Notes: generated by a model not told the origin, from the sequence alone. 64,000 nt of DNA from Cephalopachus bancanus (GCA_027257055.1 JAPVLO010000138.1:7192001-7256000); one strand, 5' to 3'. Shown: positions 45,705 through 59,319, counted from the first letter of the stretch. Numbers and translations are program-made.

Positions 45705-46200
45705 GTCGGATGCTATTCTCTTATATGACTTTTGGTAAATCATATTTTTCAGGAAATTAAAAAATTTTGTCTAAGTTGTCAAATGTTTTGGTATAAAGTC
45801 ATTTGTGGTATTCTCTGATTATCATTTTATTGCCTGGAGGATTTTTTTTTTTTTTTGACAATCCTTTTTTTTTTTTTTTTTTTAATTTTGTTACTGCTGA
45901 TTTGTGTTCTGTTAATTACCGAGGTTGGGTAGTTGGTGAAATTATCAAATTTCTTGATCTTTTCAGCAAACCAGATTTTGAACTTGTTAATTTTCTGTCT
46001 TTCATATTTTATTGGTTTCTGTGATTTTATTATTTATTCCTCCTACCTTTATATTACTTTTCTCTCTCTTTTATTGCTTCTTAAAGTGGAACCTTTGATT
46101 ATGAGTTTTAGAACATTCCTTCTTTCTTTTTTTTTCTTTTTTTTCCTTCTTTCTAATACAATCATTTATAACTATAATTCTTTCTCTAAATCCTGTTTAG
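45705..46200 (-). mobile_element. Old L1 antisense, right part
   Basis: TTGTCAAATGTTTTGGTATAAAG, GATTATCATTTTATTGCC and CTTAAAGTGGAACCTTTGATTATGAG continue the ORF2 complement of 43960-44360. Two long T runs lie at 45841-45890. Confidence 0.65.
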
Positions 46201-46209
46201 CTAATTCCT

Positions 46210-46848
46210 AAAAGTTTTCAGATATTATAGCACTGTTCTCATAGCAGCTTCTTCTTTGATTTCACAAAGAAGTTATATAGACACAGCTTGGTACTTATGA
46301 ATCTGTCTTCTCTGCTTCGCTTCCTGTCTTCTATCTAAAATGTGTCTTTTAACCCATTTCCCTATCCTGCTCAGTTTGGATTCTATTCCCCACAGTTTCC
46401 CTATACTGTAGAGCTTCGTTTTGCGGGATAAATTGTGTTAGTTTAGAGTTAGTTAGGTTTCAGACAGCTTCAGCACTGTAAGTCCTTGCTTTACCAATGC
46501 AATTAATCTTAAATAACACTCTCTGGTTTCCATTGTTTTTTCTGACTGGCTCAATATGTATTCCAGTAACTCTGGACAATTTCTGCAGAAGTCAAATTTA
46601 TTTTCTTGTGCTTTTTTTCATAAAGACACGGACACACTCTAAGTCTTGTATTTGCCAATGGCTACCCCCACCCACTTGTATTCATAGGTCTGTGGAGAAT
46701 ACTCTGCCACCAAATTAGTGGCAAATAGATAGTGGCTAAGGGTATTTAGTTTTACTTTCCTACTTGATTTGTCCGTTTTTATTTGAGATTGTGGGAGATT
46801 TAAAAAAGAAGTATAATTATGACCACATCATCACCATTTTCCCCGAAA
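46210..46848. other. Unassigned
   Basis: No gene or clear repeat. A 73-codon frame at 46497-46718 has no domain. Confidence 0.45.
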
Positions 46849-46859
46849 CATCTCTTCTT

Positions 46860-47148
46860 TTTTTGAGTCAGAGTCTGACGCTGTCACCCAGGCTGGAGTG
46901 TAGTGGCACACTCATGGCCACCCAACATCGACCTGCTGGGCTCAGGCAATCCTTCTGCCTCAGCCTTCCAAGTAGCCGGAACTACAAGCGCGTACTGCCA
47001 CACCTGGCTAATTTTTTTTTTTAATTGTAGAGATTAGGTCTCACCTAATTGCTCAGACTGTTTCTTGAACCCGTGGGCTCAGGCAACCCCCTCATTTTGG
47101 CCCCCCAAAGTGCTGGAACTATATAGGTTTGAGCCACCATGCCCGGCC
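46860..47148 (-). mobile_element. Alu SINE, antisense, older
   Basis: A perfect 11-bp duplication CATCTCTTCTT (46849-46859 and 47149-47159) flanks a diverged, AluJ-like dimer. Confidence 0.94.
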
Positions 47149-47159
47149 CATCTCTTCTT

Positions 47160-49500
47160 ATAACTCATTTTATCCCTAGTACTTGTATGCATCTGTGAAA
47201 TATTTTTATATTATTTTATAATCTATGAATATTAAAACATGTATAGTTTTTTATAAGCATAGGGCAAAAAATTATCCTTCTTCCAATGTGTTGGCATTTG
47301 GTAACAGATCAATTTCTAATCTATTGATATGAAGTACGTTTTTAAATAAACTTATCATTTCAGCTTTTTTTGAGGTAAAATCTTGTTGTCAGATTTATAA
47401 AATGTCTCCAGTGTGGGCTTTGTTTTCTACAAGTAGCTTGACAGGGCTTTTCAGGGAATTTTCGAGGTAAACCAGAACATTGATTTGGTAATGAATATAT
47501 AGCACAGAATAGATTCTGAACCTAATACCCACTCATTTCAATTCAGCAGAAAATCAGTAGGGTCAGTGATGATGCAAAATAAATAAACTGTGAAAACAAA
47601 ATAGTTTCCCCGTATTGGGTCTTAACTGCCTTTAGGGCTTTACATGTTTTGCTAAATTGAAATTTCATACCCTAAGAATAACTCTGATAGCTCTGTAGCT
47701 TCCTAATCCCATGCTTTTTTGATAACGTCCTTTCTGGAATAGAAAAAAAATGAGAAGTTAATTGCTTACACTCTGAAAAATGCTTTTCTTTGAACTCATT
47801 GAAGCACAAAGATAAATAGTGTATTACTAAAGGGAATTTAGCTCTATTTACGACTGCTTGTAGTGTGAAATTGGTTGTTTGTGATCTCTAAACACTTGCT
47901 TTCTTTACAAAACAGTATATGCTAGCTCTGACTATAGAGAAAGATGGGAATATAAAACGAATTTAGATTAAGAGAAACTCTTTTACTTAAACAATTTTTA
48001 AGTGGTTCTATCTTTTTTCTTTTGGTGTTGTGAATTTTATGAAAACCTTAACAGATGGCTTCTAAAATAATGATGTAGTATGGTGTATTTACACCACATT
48101 GTTTTATTATTATTTTTTTCTTAACCATTCTTTTAGTTTCATCCATGACACTCATTTTATTTGTAATCATTTATTGTACTACATTTTGTTTGTTTTCTTT
48201 CGTCAGATTTATTACTAAGTTTTTAAATGAGGAACATGGAATGTTTCTGAAGTCAGTATTTGCGTTTACCATATCCCTCTAGCCTAACATAGCTATTGAC
48301 ATTGTTTATAGTATAAAGTGCATTTTCATGTTTTTTATAATTCTCAAAGGTACAACATGTTTTACAAATAATATAAGCCATGTGCACAACTGAAATATGT
48401 TTGAAATATTTATTTTACTAAAAAACAAGAGTGATCTTGATGAAAGTAGTTATGCAAATTTTTTTTCTATGAATTTTAAGTTGATAATATCTATTATTAA
48501 TACACTATGGAGACATAATCAAAAGAAGTCAAATGATTACATGTTTTTAACAATTACTTTAGCGGCATCCCACTAGGCAAAATATTACATGTAGTTTCCT
48601 TGAGACTGTGTTGCACTATTAACTATTTTGCAGTTATAATTTTTTTTAATCTTAAGCTAATTGTTGCAAAAGGTCATAGTTCCAGAAGGTAAATAATTTG
48701 TCACATTTCTTGGTTGTTCACATTTATTATTAAAAATTCAAAGAGAAAAAAATTAAAGGACTGATACAAAGGTCAGCTGATATTAACCATATGTGCATGT
48801 GTATATCCACATACATGTAATGAGTATCAGGTTTATATTTGCACATAGGCAAGTGAAATCATTTGAAGGCAAGTTTCAGATAGCATACCACTTTGACCAT
48901 AAATAATTTAACATGTTCACATAAAATTAAAGACATCTGATTTTTTCTCAATATAACTGAGAATATTAACACTAACCTCTTACTATAATTAAATAATTAT
49001 AGCATATACAAATTTATTCAATTGTTCCCCAAAACAGCTCTTATAAATTTACTTTAAGGATCAGGATCCAAGCAATATTTATATATTGAATTTGTTTAGT
49101 GCATCTATTTAAAAAATTTAAACTTAAATATTTTACCCTTATTTTCTTTACTATGATCATAGTGTATTCCATAATGCATGTAAATTTTCTTATAGAATGC
49201 CTCACATTCTTAAGCAGTTGATTGCTAGATTGTTCCACTATTTCCACCATTTAAAGTAAACTGAAAACTAATTCTATAGTCTTGATTAGATGCAGATTGA
49301 ATATTTTTAACAAGAATATTTTATAGATAACGCTGTATATATTGCATTGCATTACTTCAGTTAGTCACAGTTTAAGCTTTCTCACTATTAAACAATCTGG
49401 GTTTGATCACATAATTAACATAGTGAACTCCAGATTTCTCCATTTTAAAGATATACTTTCCCCTTTGTGATTTTCAAGGAAAATACTTTGGAAATGAGAG
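47160..49500. other. Unassigned AT-rich DNA
   Basis: About 2.3 kb without recognised repeats or open frames longer than 69 codons. The longest repeat-free stretch in this half of the window apart from 55.7-58.4 kb. Confidence 0.5.
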
Positions 49501-49514
49501 TGAAATCTGTTTTC

Positions 49515-49815
49515 TTTTTTTCTTTTTTTTTTTTTTTTTTTTGAGTTGGAGTCTCACTCTGTCGCCCAGACTGGAGTGCAGTGGCCGCTCCCGGCCACCG
49601 CAGCCTCGACCGGCTGGGCTCCAGCAATCCTTCCGCCTCAGCCTTCCCAGTAGCCGGAATTACAGGCGCGCGCTACCACGCCCGGCTGATTTTTTAATTT
49701 ATTGTAGAGATGAGGTCTCGTTGCCCAGGCGGGTCTCGAACCCGCGGGCTCAGGCAATCCACTCACCTCAGCCTCCCAAAGACGCGGGATTACAGGCTGA
49801 GCCACCCAGCCCGGC
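49515..49815 (-). mobile_element. Alu SINE, antisense, young lineage type
   Basis: A perfect 14-bp duplication TGAAATCTGTTTTC (49501-49514 and 49816-49829). CpG-rich and among the best-preserved Alus here. Its open frames are Alu by-products. Confidence 0.97.
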
Positions 49816-49829
49816 TGAAATCTGTTTTC

Positions 49830-50385
49830 AAACAATACTTTATACAATAATTTTAACATCAATTGATGCTTCTTGTCAGAACTAAATAATTTACTGAAGA
49901 AATACAAAAGAGGAATTTTTTTTAATTTTAATTTTTCTTGTATCTTTTAGATAGAAGAATTCTTCTGTGAAGAGGCCATTTCCTTTTCAACTGAAAATTA
50001 AGTAAAGCTTCTCTTAGAAAGGCAAAAAGTCAATGGAAATAAATTCTTATATTTGTCATCAATTTTCTAAAAAAGCGTTAAAGTAATAATCACCTAAAAT
50101 GTTCTCACTGTAATTTTTTTTTCTCTTTCTGTTTCTCCATCTCTTTTTTCTTCCCTCTTCATTCTGTCTAGGTATCAGTGTAGAATTTATCTATCTATCT
50201 ATCTATTTATTTATTTACTTTGCTTACCATGTCCTAAATTTGGGAAGCAGAAACCTATTTAAGCTAACTGCTATGCCTTTCAAAGAGATGATCATTAGAT
50301 TTGGGGAGTTCCTTTCTGTTTATTGCTTGTACAATGTAAGGAGTAAAAATGTAGTTAGTTGTGTTACATGGAAATATTGAGTAAC
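49830..50385. other. Unassigned, with a short (TATC)n run
   Basis: Nothing gene-like. A TATC/TATT tetranucleotide run lies at about 50190-50220. Confidence 0.55.
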
Positions 50386-50389
50386 GGCA

Positions 50390-52795
50390 AAGTCTGGACT
50401 TCTAAAGTAATCATCACCCAAATCATGCACCCATTAAGTAATTTCTGATCACTCTCTCCCCTTAAACCTTTACACTCCTTTGAGTCTCTAATGTCTGCTA
50501 TTCCACACTCTATGTCCATGTGTACACATGATTTAGTTTCCACTTATAAGTGACAACAATGTAGTAATCGATTTTCCGAGTTTTTTTTTTTTTTTTACTT
50601 ATGGAACAGACTACAGTTTCTTTCATGTTGCTGCAAAAGACATTTTATTTCTTTTTATGACAAAATAGTCTTACATGATATATGTGTGTTATTATTATAT
50701 ACCATATTTTCTTTATCCTTTCATCTGTTGATGGACACTCAGGTTGATATTATTTTTTTTTTTTTGTCATCGTGAATCGTGCTGCAATAAATACTCAAGG
50801 GCACCTTTTTTAAAAAATATAGTAATTTATTTTTATTTGGATAGATACCTAGGAATGAAATTGCTAGATTGAATGGTTGTTCCATTTTTAGTTCTTTTTG
50901 AAATCTCCATACTGTTGTACTAATTTATATTTCCATCAACAGTTCATGTGTTCCATTTCTTTGCATCTTTACTAATATCTGCTATTTTTTGACATTTTAA
51001 TAATAGCTTTTCTGATTATTGTAAGCTGATCTCTCATTGGAGTTTTTACTTTCATTTTTCTTGTGATTAGAGATGTTCATATGACTCGGCTATTTGCATG
51101 TCTTCTTTTGAAAAATGTCTATTCATATCTTTTGCCTACTTTTTAATAGTGTTATCTGGCTTTGTTGTTGAGTTATTTGAACTCCTCATAAATTCTTAAT
51201 ATTAGACCCCTGTTTTAGTTTAATTAAGTCTTATTAGTCTATTTTTGTCTTTGTTGTTTCTGCTTTTGAGGCCTTAATCAAGAATTCTTTGCCTAAACCA
51301 ATGTCCAATAGAATTTTCCGAGGTTTTGTTCTAATATTTTTATAGTCTTGGTTCTTACATTTAAGTCTCTGACACATCTTGTGTTGATCTTTTTATGTGG
51401 TAAGAGACAGGGGTCCAGCTTCATTCTTCTGCATATGACAATCCAATTTTCTCAGGACCATTTATAGAAAAATATGTCCCTTTCTCTGTGTATGTTTTTG
51501 TCAAAATTGTCAAAGATCCACCTACCAAAGATATATGGTTTTATTTCTATGCTGTTCCATTGTTCTATGTGTCTTTGTTTATACCAGTACTATGCTGTTT
51601 TGAGTTCTGTAGCCTTATGGTATAATTTGAGGTCAGATAGTGTGATGCCTTCAGCTTTGTTATTTTTACTTAGGATTGCTGTGGCTATTTGGTCTCTTTT
51701 TTGGTTCCATATGGATTTTTTTTTCTAAATCTGTAGGAAAAAAAATGGATATTTTGATGAGAATTGCATTGAATCCACAGATTGTTTGGGGCAATATGTT
51801 TATTTTAATATTAATTCTTCTTATCAATGAGAATGGTTTTTCAATGTGTGTATGTCATCTACAATTTCTTTCATCACTGTTTTGTAGTTTTCCTTGCAAA
51901 AATGATGATTTACATTCTTGGTTAAACATAGTCTTAGAGTTTTACTTGTTTTTTTGAGGGGGGCAGCTATTGTAAGTGGGATTTCTTCTTGGTTTGATTC
52001 TCAGTCTTATTGTTATTGGTATATTGAAATTCACATTGATTTTGTGTCCTGAAACTTTTCTGAATTTGTTTATCATATCTAATAATTTTTTGGTGGAGAT
52101 GTTAGAGTTTTCTAGGTATAAGAACATATAATCAGTAAATAGAGATAATTTGACTTCCTCTTTTGCAGTTTGAATGCATCTCATTTCTTTCTCCTCCTTG
52201 ATTGCTCTGGCTAGGATTTCCAGCACTATATTAAATAAAAGTGGTGCGAGTGGGTATCCTTGTCTTCTTCCTTTTTTTTTTTTTTTTTTTTTTTGAGTTG
52301 GAGTCTCACTCTGTCGCCCAGACTGGAGTGCAGTGGCCGCTCCCGGCCACCGCAGCCTCGACCTGCTGGGCTCCGGCGATCCTTCCCCCTCAGCCTTCCA
52401 AGTAGCTGGAACTACATGGCGCACGCTACCACACCCGGCTCATTTTTTTATTTATTGTAGAAATGAGGTCTCGCTCGCCCAGGCGGGTCTCGAACCCGCG
52501 GGCTCAGGCAATCCACGGGCTCAGGCAATCCACTCACCTCAGCCTCCCAAAGGCGCGGGATTACACGCTGAGCCACCGAGCCCGGCTCCTTGTCTTCTTT
52601 CAATTCTTAAGGGCATTGTTTTCGACTTGTCCCTTTTCAGTATGATGTTGACTGTGGCTTTGTCATATATGGCCTTTATTGTTTTGAGGTATGTCCCCTT
52701 TATGCCCTGTTTGTCGAGGATTTTTATCATAAGAATATGCTGAATTCTATCAAATGCTTTTTCTGTATCTACTGAGATCAATTTTTTTTGTCATG
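50390..52795 (-). mobile_element. L1 (L1P/MA grade), antisense, with nested Alu
   Basis: From the 3' UTR complement (CATCACCCAAATCATGCACCC) through the ORF2 complement (CATTTATAGAAAAATATGTCC; GGCTATTTGGTCTCTTTTTTGG) to the reverse transcriptase region. Minus-strand frames there include DTEKAFDRIQH (52700-52781) and [18 protein letters not shown] (near 52215-52265). Truncated at about 52795. Broken by stops and by an Alu. Confidence 0.88.
52270..52587 (-). mobile_element. Alu SINE with internal 18-bp duplication
   Basis: A perfect 12-bp target duplication CCTTGTCTTCTT (52258-52269 and 52588-52599). The segment CGGGCTCAGGCAATCCA is repeated twice in tandem near 52498-52533, which lengthens this copy. 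Confidence 0.96.
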
Positions 52796-52943
52796 AAAAG
52801 ATATTTCCAGTTTCACTTTGTCCTTTTTTTGGTCTCAGTCTAAAAATTATATTTTTTCCCGAAGGGGTCACAGATTTTTATCATTGAGTCATGGAATTTA
52901 ATAACCAATATCTGGGCTCTAAATTGACTTAGTTTTACTGGAA

Positions 52944-52947
<4 letters not shown>

Positions 52948-52999
<52 letters not shown>

Positions 53000-53006
53000 T
53001 GTGTAT
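52948..53006. repeat. (GT)n microsatellite
   Basis: A long GT run with a few GTAT interruptions at its right end. Confidence 0.97.
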
Positions 53007-53079
53007 GTAATACATATGTACACAAGTATATAAAGTATATAGGTATACATATGTATGTATATGTAAAAATATGAGTTGG

Positions 53080-53830
53080 CTTCTGATCAAGATTGAGTAA
53101 TTGGTATCCTTTCTCTTGGGTAAATAGCTAAGAGTTAAATAGCTGGATTATGTGTCATGTGTATGTTTAACGTTTTAAGAAAATGACGACTGTTTCTGCA
53201 AATGGTTGAAGCATTTTACATTCTCGGAGCTGTGCATGAGAATTCCAGTACCTTTATGTTTACATTATCATAATAACTGATGATATAGAGCATTTTTTAA
53301 TGTATTTATTTACCTTCCATATATCTTTGGTAAAATGCCTGGTAAAATAATTTGCCTGATTGTCATTAACTTGTTTATAGTATTGATTTTGATTGGTCTT
53401 TTTATATATGCAAATAAGCTCAGTATCAACTATGCATTTACACTTATTTTCCCCAAAGTGTGAGGCTTTTCTTCTTTTTAACTATTTTCTTCAAAAAATA
53501 AAGATTAATATTAATTACTTTTTTTGTGGTTTTTAACTTTTCATCCTTTCTAATAAATTATTGCCTAAATTAAGATTACATTTTTTCGCCTAGTTTCTCT
53601 CTAGGAGTTTTATAGCTTTGGCTAAAATTTTCAATGATTCATATTGAGTTCTTCTACTTATGATTCAAGGGAAGAGTGTAATTTTAATTTTTAAATCTAT
53701 TTTTATCACTGCTATTGCCTGCATCTAGCTCATATCTAACCTCCGTTAACTTTTTTTCCTTTCTTAACTATAGGTTAAATTCTCTTGCTTTGTTTTTTTA
53801 TTTTTGATTATATTCTAGACATTTTGCTTA
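53080..53830 (-). mobile_element. Old L1 antisense fragment
   Basis: TTGGGTAAATAGCTAAGAGTT, AAATAGCTGGATTATGTG, GTATGTTTAACGTTTTAAGAAAATG and TTTTACATTCTCGGAGCTGTGCATGAG follow the complement of an old L1 ORF2. Confidence 0.7.
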
Positions 53831-53849
53831 AAAATTTAGAGACTGAACA

Positions 53850-55015
53850 AAAATTTCCTTCTCTGGAAAAGTCATGCCCTTTTTTTTCAGGTAGCTGACA
53901 GGTAACTGAACCAATTGAATCTGTACCTGAGCAAACCTAGAATTTTTTTCTTGACTCAGTTTAAATCAGTTCATCACTAACTTCAAATATATATATATTT
54001 TTTTCTTTAATGCAATAGTTTAAGGGGGCACAAATACTTTTGTTATGGGATTTACAGAATGATAAATCTCCTAATGGATTCAATGTACATAAATGGGGGT
54101 GGTGGATATACTAGCTTTAAATATTTTGAAGGCAGCATCAGGGCTTACCCATCAGAAGGACATTGGATCTGAGCACAGTGGAGATTCTGGTGATCACTAT
54201 GTGATCTGTATCCAAGACACCAACTTTCCTAACCATAGGAGAGCCCTCTGCTTTGTAATGTGGATACCAGATTTGGAGGTTAGAGTTTTCTTTGTTCTCC
54301 TTTCCCACCAATAGCTTTCTCCTTTATAGTGTAGAAGATCTCTATCTTATTTCACTGTCCCTTCCACAACTTGCCTTAGACTGTAAGTACCCAACTTTCT
54401 GACAGGTTTGCCTGTAGCTCTTCCCTGACTGCAACTTGTAGCAGAGCACTACCTTTCACTTGTCTGATGTATTCAGACCCTGGGAAGTCTCTCACTCAGC
54501 TTCCATGCCCTGATTCCAGTCATAAGCCTACAATTTACATGTACTACATCTGTGCTCAACTAAAAATTAGCAGGCATAATATAAAAAGAAAGAAGGAAAT
54601 TAGCAGGCTGTTCCACAGATAATTAAGAATAAATATTAGGTTTAGGTCATTGTCCTTATAGGAATTTCTTTTTTCTTTCTTTCTTTCTTTTTTTTTTTTT
54701 TTACAACAGATGATGTTGACCTAGTTTTTTGAGTCATATTAGCACTTTTTTCTTCAAAGGTATTGTTAACTAGCAGAATCCCTAAGTTACATGTTGTTGT
54801 AACTTCATCCTTATTATTTCTATCCCAAAGACAGGTCAAGTACAATTTATTAAACCTCTGTTCTTATGTTCTTTTTTAAAGATGTCCTTCTTATTCTAAA
54901 ACTAAAGAAATAAGAGAGGTCGATGGTAGCTTCTACTGAGAAGAAGATTGTCTCTTTTCTGTTCTTAATTCTATAATTTTTTTCTTTCCAAGACTAGCAA
55001 ATTGCATATGCATTA
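53850..55015. other. Unassigned
   Basis: No repeat recognised apart from a CTTT-rich run near 54665-54700. A 73-codon frame at 54093-54314 has no known domain. Confidence 0.45.
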
Positions 55016-55019
55016 ATTT

Positions 55020-55322
55020 GCAGAATAAAAGACTACCATTACAAAACATCACAGGTTACATGGCTTAAACAACAGACATTTTTTTTCTCATAGTTCTGAT
55101 GGCTGGAAGTCCAATACCAAGGTGCCATCATGGTTGATGTCTACTTGGACTTTTCTCTTTGGCTTGCAGATGGCAGCTTGGTAACTTATGTGTGCATGCA
55201 GCCCCTGGTGTCTCTCTGTATATCTTAATCTCCTGTTCTTGTAGACCACCAGTCAGATTACATTACAGCTCACTCTAATAACTTCATTTAACTTAGTTAC
55301 CTTTCTAAAGTACCTGTCTCCT
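55020..55322 (-). mobile_element. MaLR/MLT-type LTR fragment, antisense
   Basis: CATGGCTTAAACAACAGACATT, TCATAGTTCTGATGGCTGGAAGTCC and GGCTTGCAGATGGCAG match the complement of an MLT1-like LTR. Confidence 0.75.
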
Positions 55323-55326
55323 AGTA

Positions 55327-55655
55327 CAGTGATGTTCCCCAACTTATGTTCATATAAACTCATTTAAGTTGAAAATACTATGAGTCAAAAAATGCATTTA
55401 ATACATCTAACCTAGTGAACATCATAGCTTAGCCTAGCCTAACTTAAATGTGCTCAGAACCCTTATATTAGCCTACAGTTGAGCAAATTCATCTAAAAGG
55501 AAACTTATTTTATACTAAAGTGTTGTGTCTCATGTAATTTATCAAATACTGTTCTGAAAGTGAAGTCATTGCAAACTGGTTTCTACTAGATATGTATCAC
55601 TTTCACATCATTGTAAAGTCGTTGTTTTCCATTTGAATCTTACCAAAAATTAGAC
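55327..55655 (+). mobile_element. Tigger-family non-autonomous DNA element
   Basis: Starts CAGTGATGTTCCCCAACTTA after a TA. It contains ATTTAATACATCTAACCTAG and CATAGCTTAGCCTAGCCTAAC. Near its right end is CATTGTAAAGTCG. I recall this layout from short Tigger derivatives (MER44-like); the exact name is uncertain. Confidence 0.65.
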
Positions 55656-55659
55656 TGCA

Positions 55660-58430
55660 TTTAAAATATAAATATAGCATTAAGTTGTTATCAATTGTTT
55701 ATTATAATACAAACACTCCATTGTGATCTCCTGATACTAAAAATAAATAATTTCACTTATAGAGTAATAATAAAATGTAGTCTATTGTAATTCAGAAGTC
55801 AAGTAATCTTTATAACTTTATACCCCATACTGTCATGGTGGAAACTCTATAATTCCATAAGATGTTAATGCATTTTGTATTATAAAGTTTTCTAGATAAA
55901 TAAGTTTGATATAAGCTTAGTCAAAATACTTATGCACTGATATAGACTTTATCATATCTAAATGCTAATTTTGAATCTTGAAGGCAGAAATTTTATTATG
56001 ATTGTATTTTATCATAATGCAAAAAGCATTCTGGGGCAGGGAGAGTTCTTTAGAATTTGCTTCATCTTAGGCTATATGCAAAGTAAATGAAGATGTCATC
56101 TGAATAAAATAAATAAGCAGTGGACATAAGCAAGAATAAAAATGCAATGTTAACAAGGAGAGCAATTATTTTATAAAATTTCAGCTGGTTTTATTGAAAT
56201 AACACTATATTTCTTATATAACTTGCCTTTATTTAATATTCATGTATCGTATATCATTTGGGTCTCATTAAAAAGCTGTAAAGTAAGAAAAGTAGGTATT
56301 ATAATCCACATTTTAAAATGACCTACAACTACAAGAAAGAGATTGGCAGCAGCAGGACAGTGATAGGAGTGAGGGAGACACATAACATCAATAAGGGTAC
56401 CTGATCCTAATCCAGGTGAAATAAGGTCTAATGGGAGGCCCAAACTTCACCTGTATATAGGTCATTTATGGATCAAATCCTGACTTGTACTCCCCATCTT
56501 TAAAACAATTTTTTTTAAATGACCTACAATAAAATCCAAAGAAGATGTCAAGAAACACACTGAGATCATTTAGATGAGAAATCAAGTATCTGGAATTCAA
56601 ATAAGAAACCATTTTTAATAAGATGTCACTCTGTCTAATACATTTAAGATAGCCACATAGCCACATTCGCAGTAAGCTAATATGAACAAGAAGCATCGGA
56701 AGGTATTTATAATATCTTAAGTTGCATATATTGTAAACAGAAAACATAGTAAAATATACTTCAGTCTTCGGATTTTGATTTCTTTTGACACAAGAATTTT
56801 TTTTCTTTAATGACATTTAATGTGCATTTCAGTTTCATATATTACATTGATAAATTATAGATGTATATATAATTTGAATTTTAATTCTGCCTCTGTGGGT
56901 ATAGCATATTTATAAATGAGTAAGTTTTTATTATTAATAACCTAGGGTATTATTTTATGCTTAATTATTATCACATTTTTATTAACTAAATTGCAATATT
57001 TGATAAAAAGTTATGATACATCTAAAGAGCTCTGCTTTTCCTCTGTCCTGTATGATATGAATTTGTTAGAGTTCATCAAATTTGTATATTTAAGATGTAT
57101 ATTGAACAATTTTGTTTTATAAATAACTGTTTGCTTTATGATGACAATAAACTTAACGAAATCAGTTTAAGAATTTTGGTAAAAATCTTTAACAATATAT
57201 ACTTGTAGGCATTGAAATGAGACAAACATAGTGTATCCACTACGCAAGCCATCAATTTGAGTACATTTCCAACTGCAAGAATTCAGTATATTGCCATTCA
57301 GAAGGAGCCATTCATATGTCAACTTCTCTTAAATTCAAAGACTGAATAGCTCCTGAGAGATCAGACAGAAGTGGGTAAAAGAGAAAAACAAAACCAAACA
57401 ACTGCACACTAAAAAGTCAGGTACCCTGAAAATATTATTGGAAAAAATATAGGTCACTGAGTAAGTATCTTTTCTTTTGGGATATTGAGTATCATTTGGA
57501 TTTATCAGTGGTTGTCACAAATGATAATTCGAAGGAATTCATATATTACAGAGAAAATATATTATTTTTCACAAGTATTTGGACTATGTCAAATAAAATT
57601 TGATTAAGCTGTAAATTAAAGAAAAATGGCTTAAATTTCCAATCTTGAATAAGGTTGTCAAACTTAACAAAAATTCAAAATAATAAACCATAAGAAGAAA
57701 ACAAAGTCAATTATATAATCAAGTATAAGTCTATTTATTATGCTGACTCTTAGAAATATATATATTTACTTGAGGATAAACAGATGGGGATGTAGAAAGT
57801 CAACAAACCTAGTCAGACTGGAAGTACTTAAGGCTTAGTCATTACTATTCTGACAGTTGTTCCAAGGCATGTCTTATTTTTACCATAAATAGTTCACTTT
57901 CTGAATGGTGACTTATTTATTCTCCTTTAATAGCAACTTGAAACACTAGAACTAATTTTGCTTCCACTTATGATAAAGCTGATTAACTAATTATTTTAAT
58001 AATATGATTTGGAGTTTCCTTGAATGAAATTCAAATTTGTGAAAATAGTTTTAATGTCTGTAGAATGAATAACATATTTTTGGATTTTAAAAGATCAAAA
58101 AAATAGACATAAGTTTGTCTGATAGAAGTTTATGGAATGTGTGCAATGAAAGAGCTGAGTTTAACTTAGGTAGTCAAATAAATGCATTTACACATGTTAT
58201 CGTACTGTGACACTGAGGGGTACAACTCAACTGGAAATTTATATTAGAGAAAGATAAATAGAACCAAACTGGATTTTAAATCTGAACTATGCCTTTTTAA
58301 TTTTTTCTCTTTAAAAGAGGAAAATTTAAAAGCGTTTTTAAGTTTTTAAAATACTGAATTGAGTCACTGAGGAAGAGCATTTTTTCCCTTACAGAATGTC
58401 GTGCTTTGCCTACTCCAGAGATCTGAGGTC
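55660..58430. other. Unassigned AT-rich DNA
   Basis: About 2.8 kb without an identified element. A possible MIR trace lies at 56270-56325. The minus-strand frame at 56466-56816 (116 codons) has no recognisable domain, is Ser/Leu/Tyr-rich, and is not called as a gene. Confidence 0.5.
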
Positions 58431-58432
58431 CG

Positions 58433-58433
<1 letters not shown>

Positions 58434-58484
<51 letters not shown>
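58434..58484. repeat. (GT)n microsatellite
   Basis: About 24 GT units, uninterrupted. It explains the His/Thr run in the overlapping minus-strand open frame, which is not a gene. Confidence 0.97.
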
Positions 58485-58486
<2 letters not shown>

Positions 58487-58489
58487 CTC

Positions 58490-59100
58490 ATCAAGCTCAT
58501 ATGTTTACTTGTAGATCCATTGCTTGACTGTAAATATAGATATAGAAGTCTATGGAGTTTGAAGAAAGATTTCATTACTACATGTGCAGAGGAAGAATGA
58601 CTAAGGAACAGAATGAAAAGAGAGTCAAAAATTTTAAAGAACAGAACTAGATATGAAACCGAATGTGAAGCTGGGATGTTAGTAGAAAAAATAATCAAAA
58701 TATTTGATTTAGTATCTTAGTGCATAGACTTTTCTAGGATTTCTCGTTGTTTTCTACTGAGAATCAGGAGTTTGCAAGATTCTAAGATTTTCAACCACCC
58801 ATGTAACACATGCATCCTTCCTCTAACATTTCTGCCTTATATTTGAAAACCTCTAGTGATAACAACTTGCCACTCTTTCTCCCTTTCCATTATGGTGAAA
58901 AATGAGTGTCTTCATAGACTGTAAAAAATCAGTACGCTTTCTATCAGAAATTCAATACAATTGTACCAGCAGAAAGCTAGCGCTACCAGGGGGAGAAATA
59001 CGAATATTGGAGAGAACAACTGTTTCAAACCATACACACAAAAATTTCCACTTTCATCAATATTCGGATATGTCTGTTTTCAACCTGTGCTGCTGCTCAT
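58490..59100. other. Unassigned
   Basis: Nothing recognised. Confidence 0.5.
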
Positions 59101-59104
59101 TCTG

Positions 59105-59312
59105 AGTCTTTGTTCTAGTAAGGCCTTCAACTGATTGGATGAATCCCATTCACATTATGTAGGATAATCTGTTTTATTCAAAGTTCACTGATTTAAATGC
59201 TAATATCATCCCCAAAAAACACCTTTCAGAAACATTCAGAGCAGTATTTGGCCAAATATCTGTGCACCATATCCCAGACAAGGTCACACATAATATTAAC
59301 CATCTTACTAAC
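59105..59312. mobile_element. LTR-like dispersed repeat, partial copy
   Basis: GGCCTTCAACTGATTGGATGAATCCCATTCACATTATG, then GATTTAAATGCTAATATCATCC, and ending ATATTAACCATC. The same family recurs at 62051-62470. I know it as a common mammalian LTR-type repeat but cannot name it securely. Confidence 0.6.
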
Positions 59313-59319
59313 CTTATTC

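Noticed and set aside
49541..49885. 114-codon frame with Ser/Arg/Pro-rich product
   Set aside because: Pure translation of an antisense Alu. The same peptide pattern recurs at 33222, 42731 and 52260.
51942..52424. 160-codon minus-strand frame
   Set aside because: A chimera of antisense Alu and L1 ORF2 sequence (it contains [13 protein letters not shown]), not a gene.
56466..56816. 116-codon minus-strand frame
   Set aside because: AT-rich, no recognisable domain and no sign of exon structure. Kept only as a note in the unassigned stretch.
58297..58698. 133-codon frame with a His-Thr run
   Set aside because: The run is a translated (GT)n microsatellite, and the rest has no domain or splice context.
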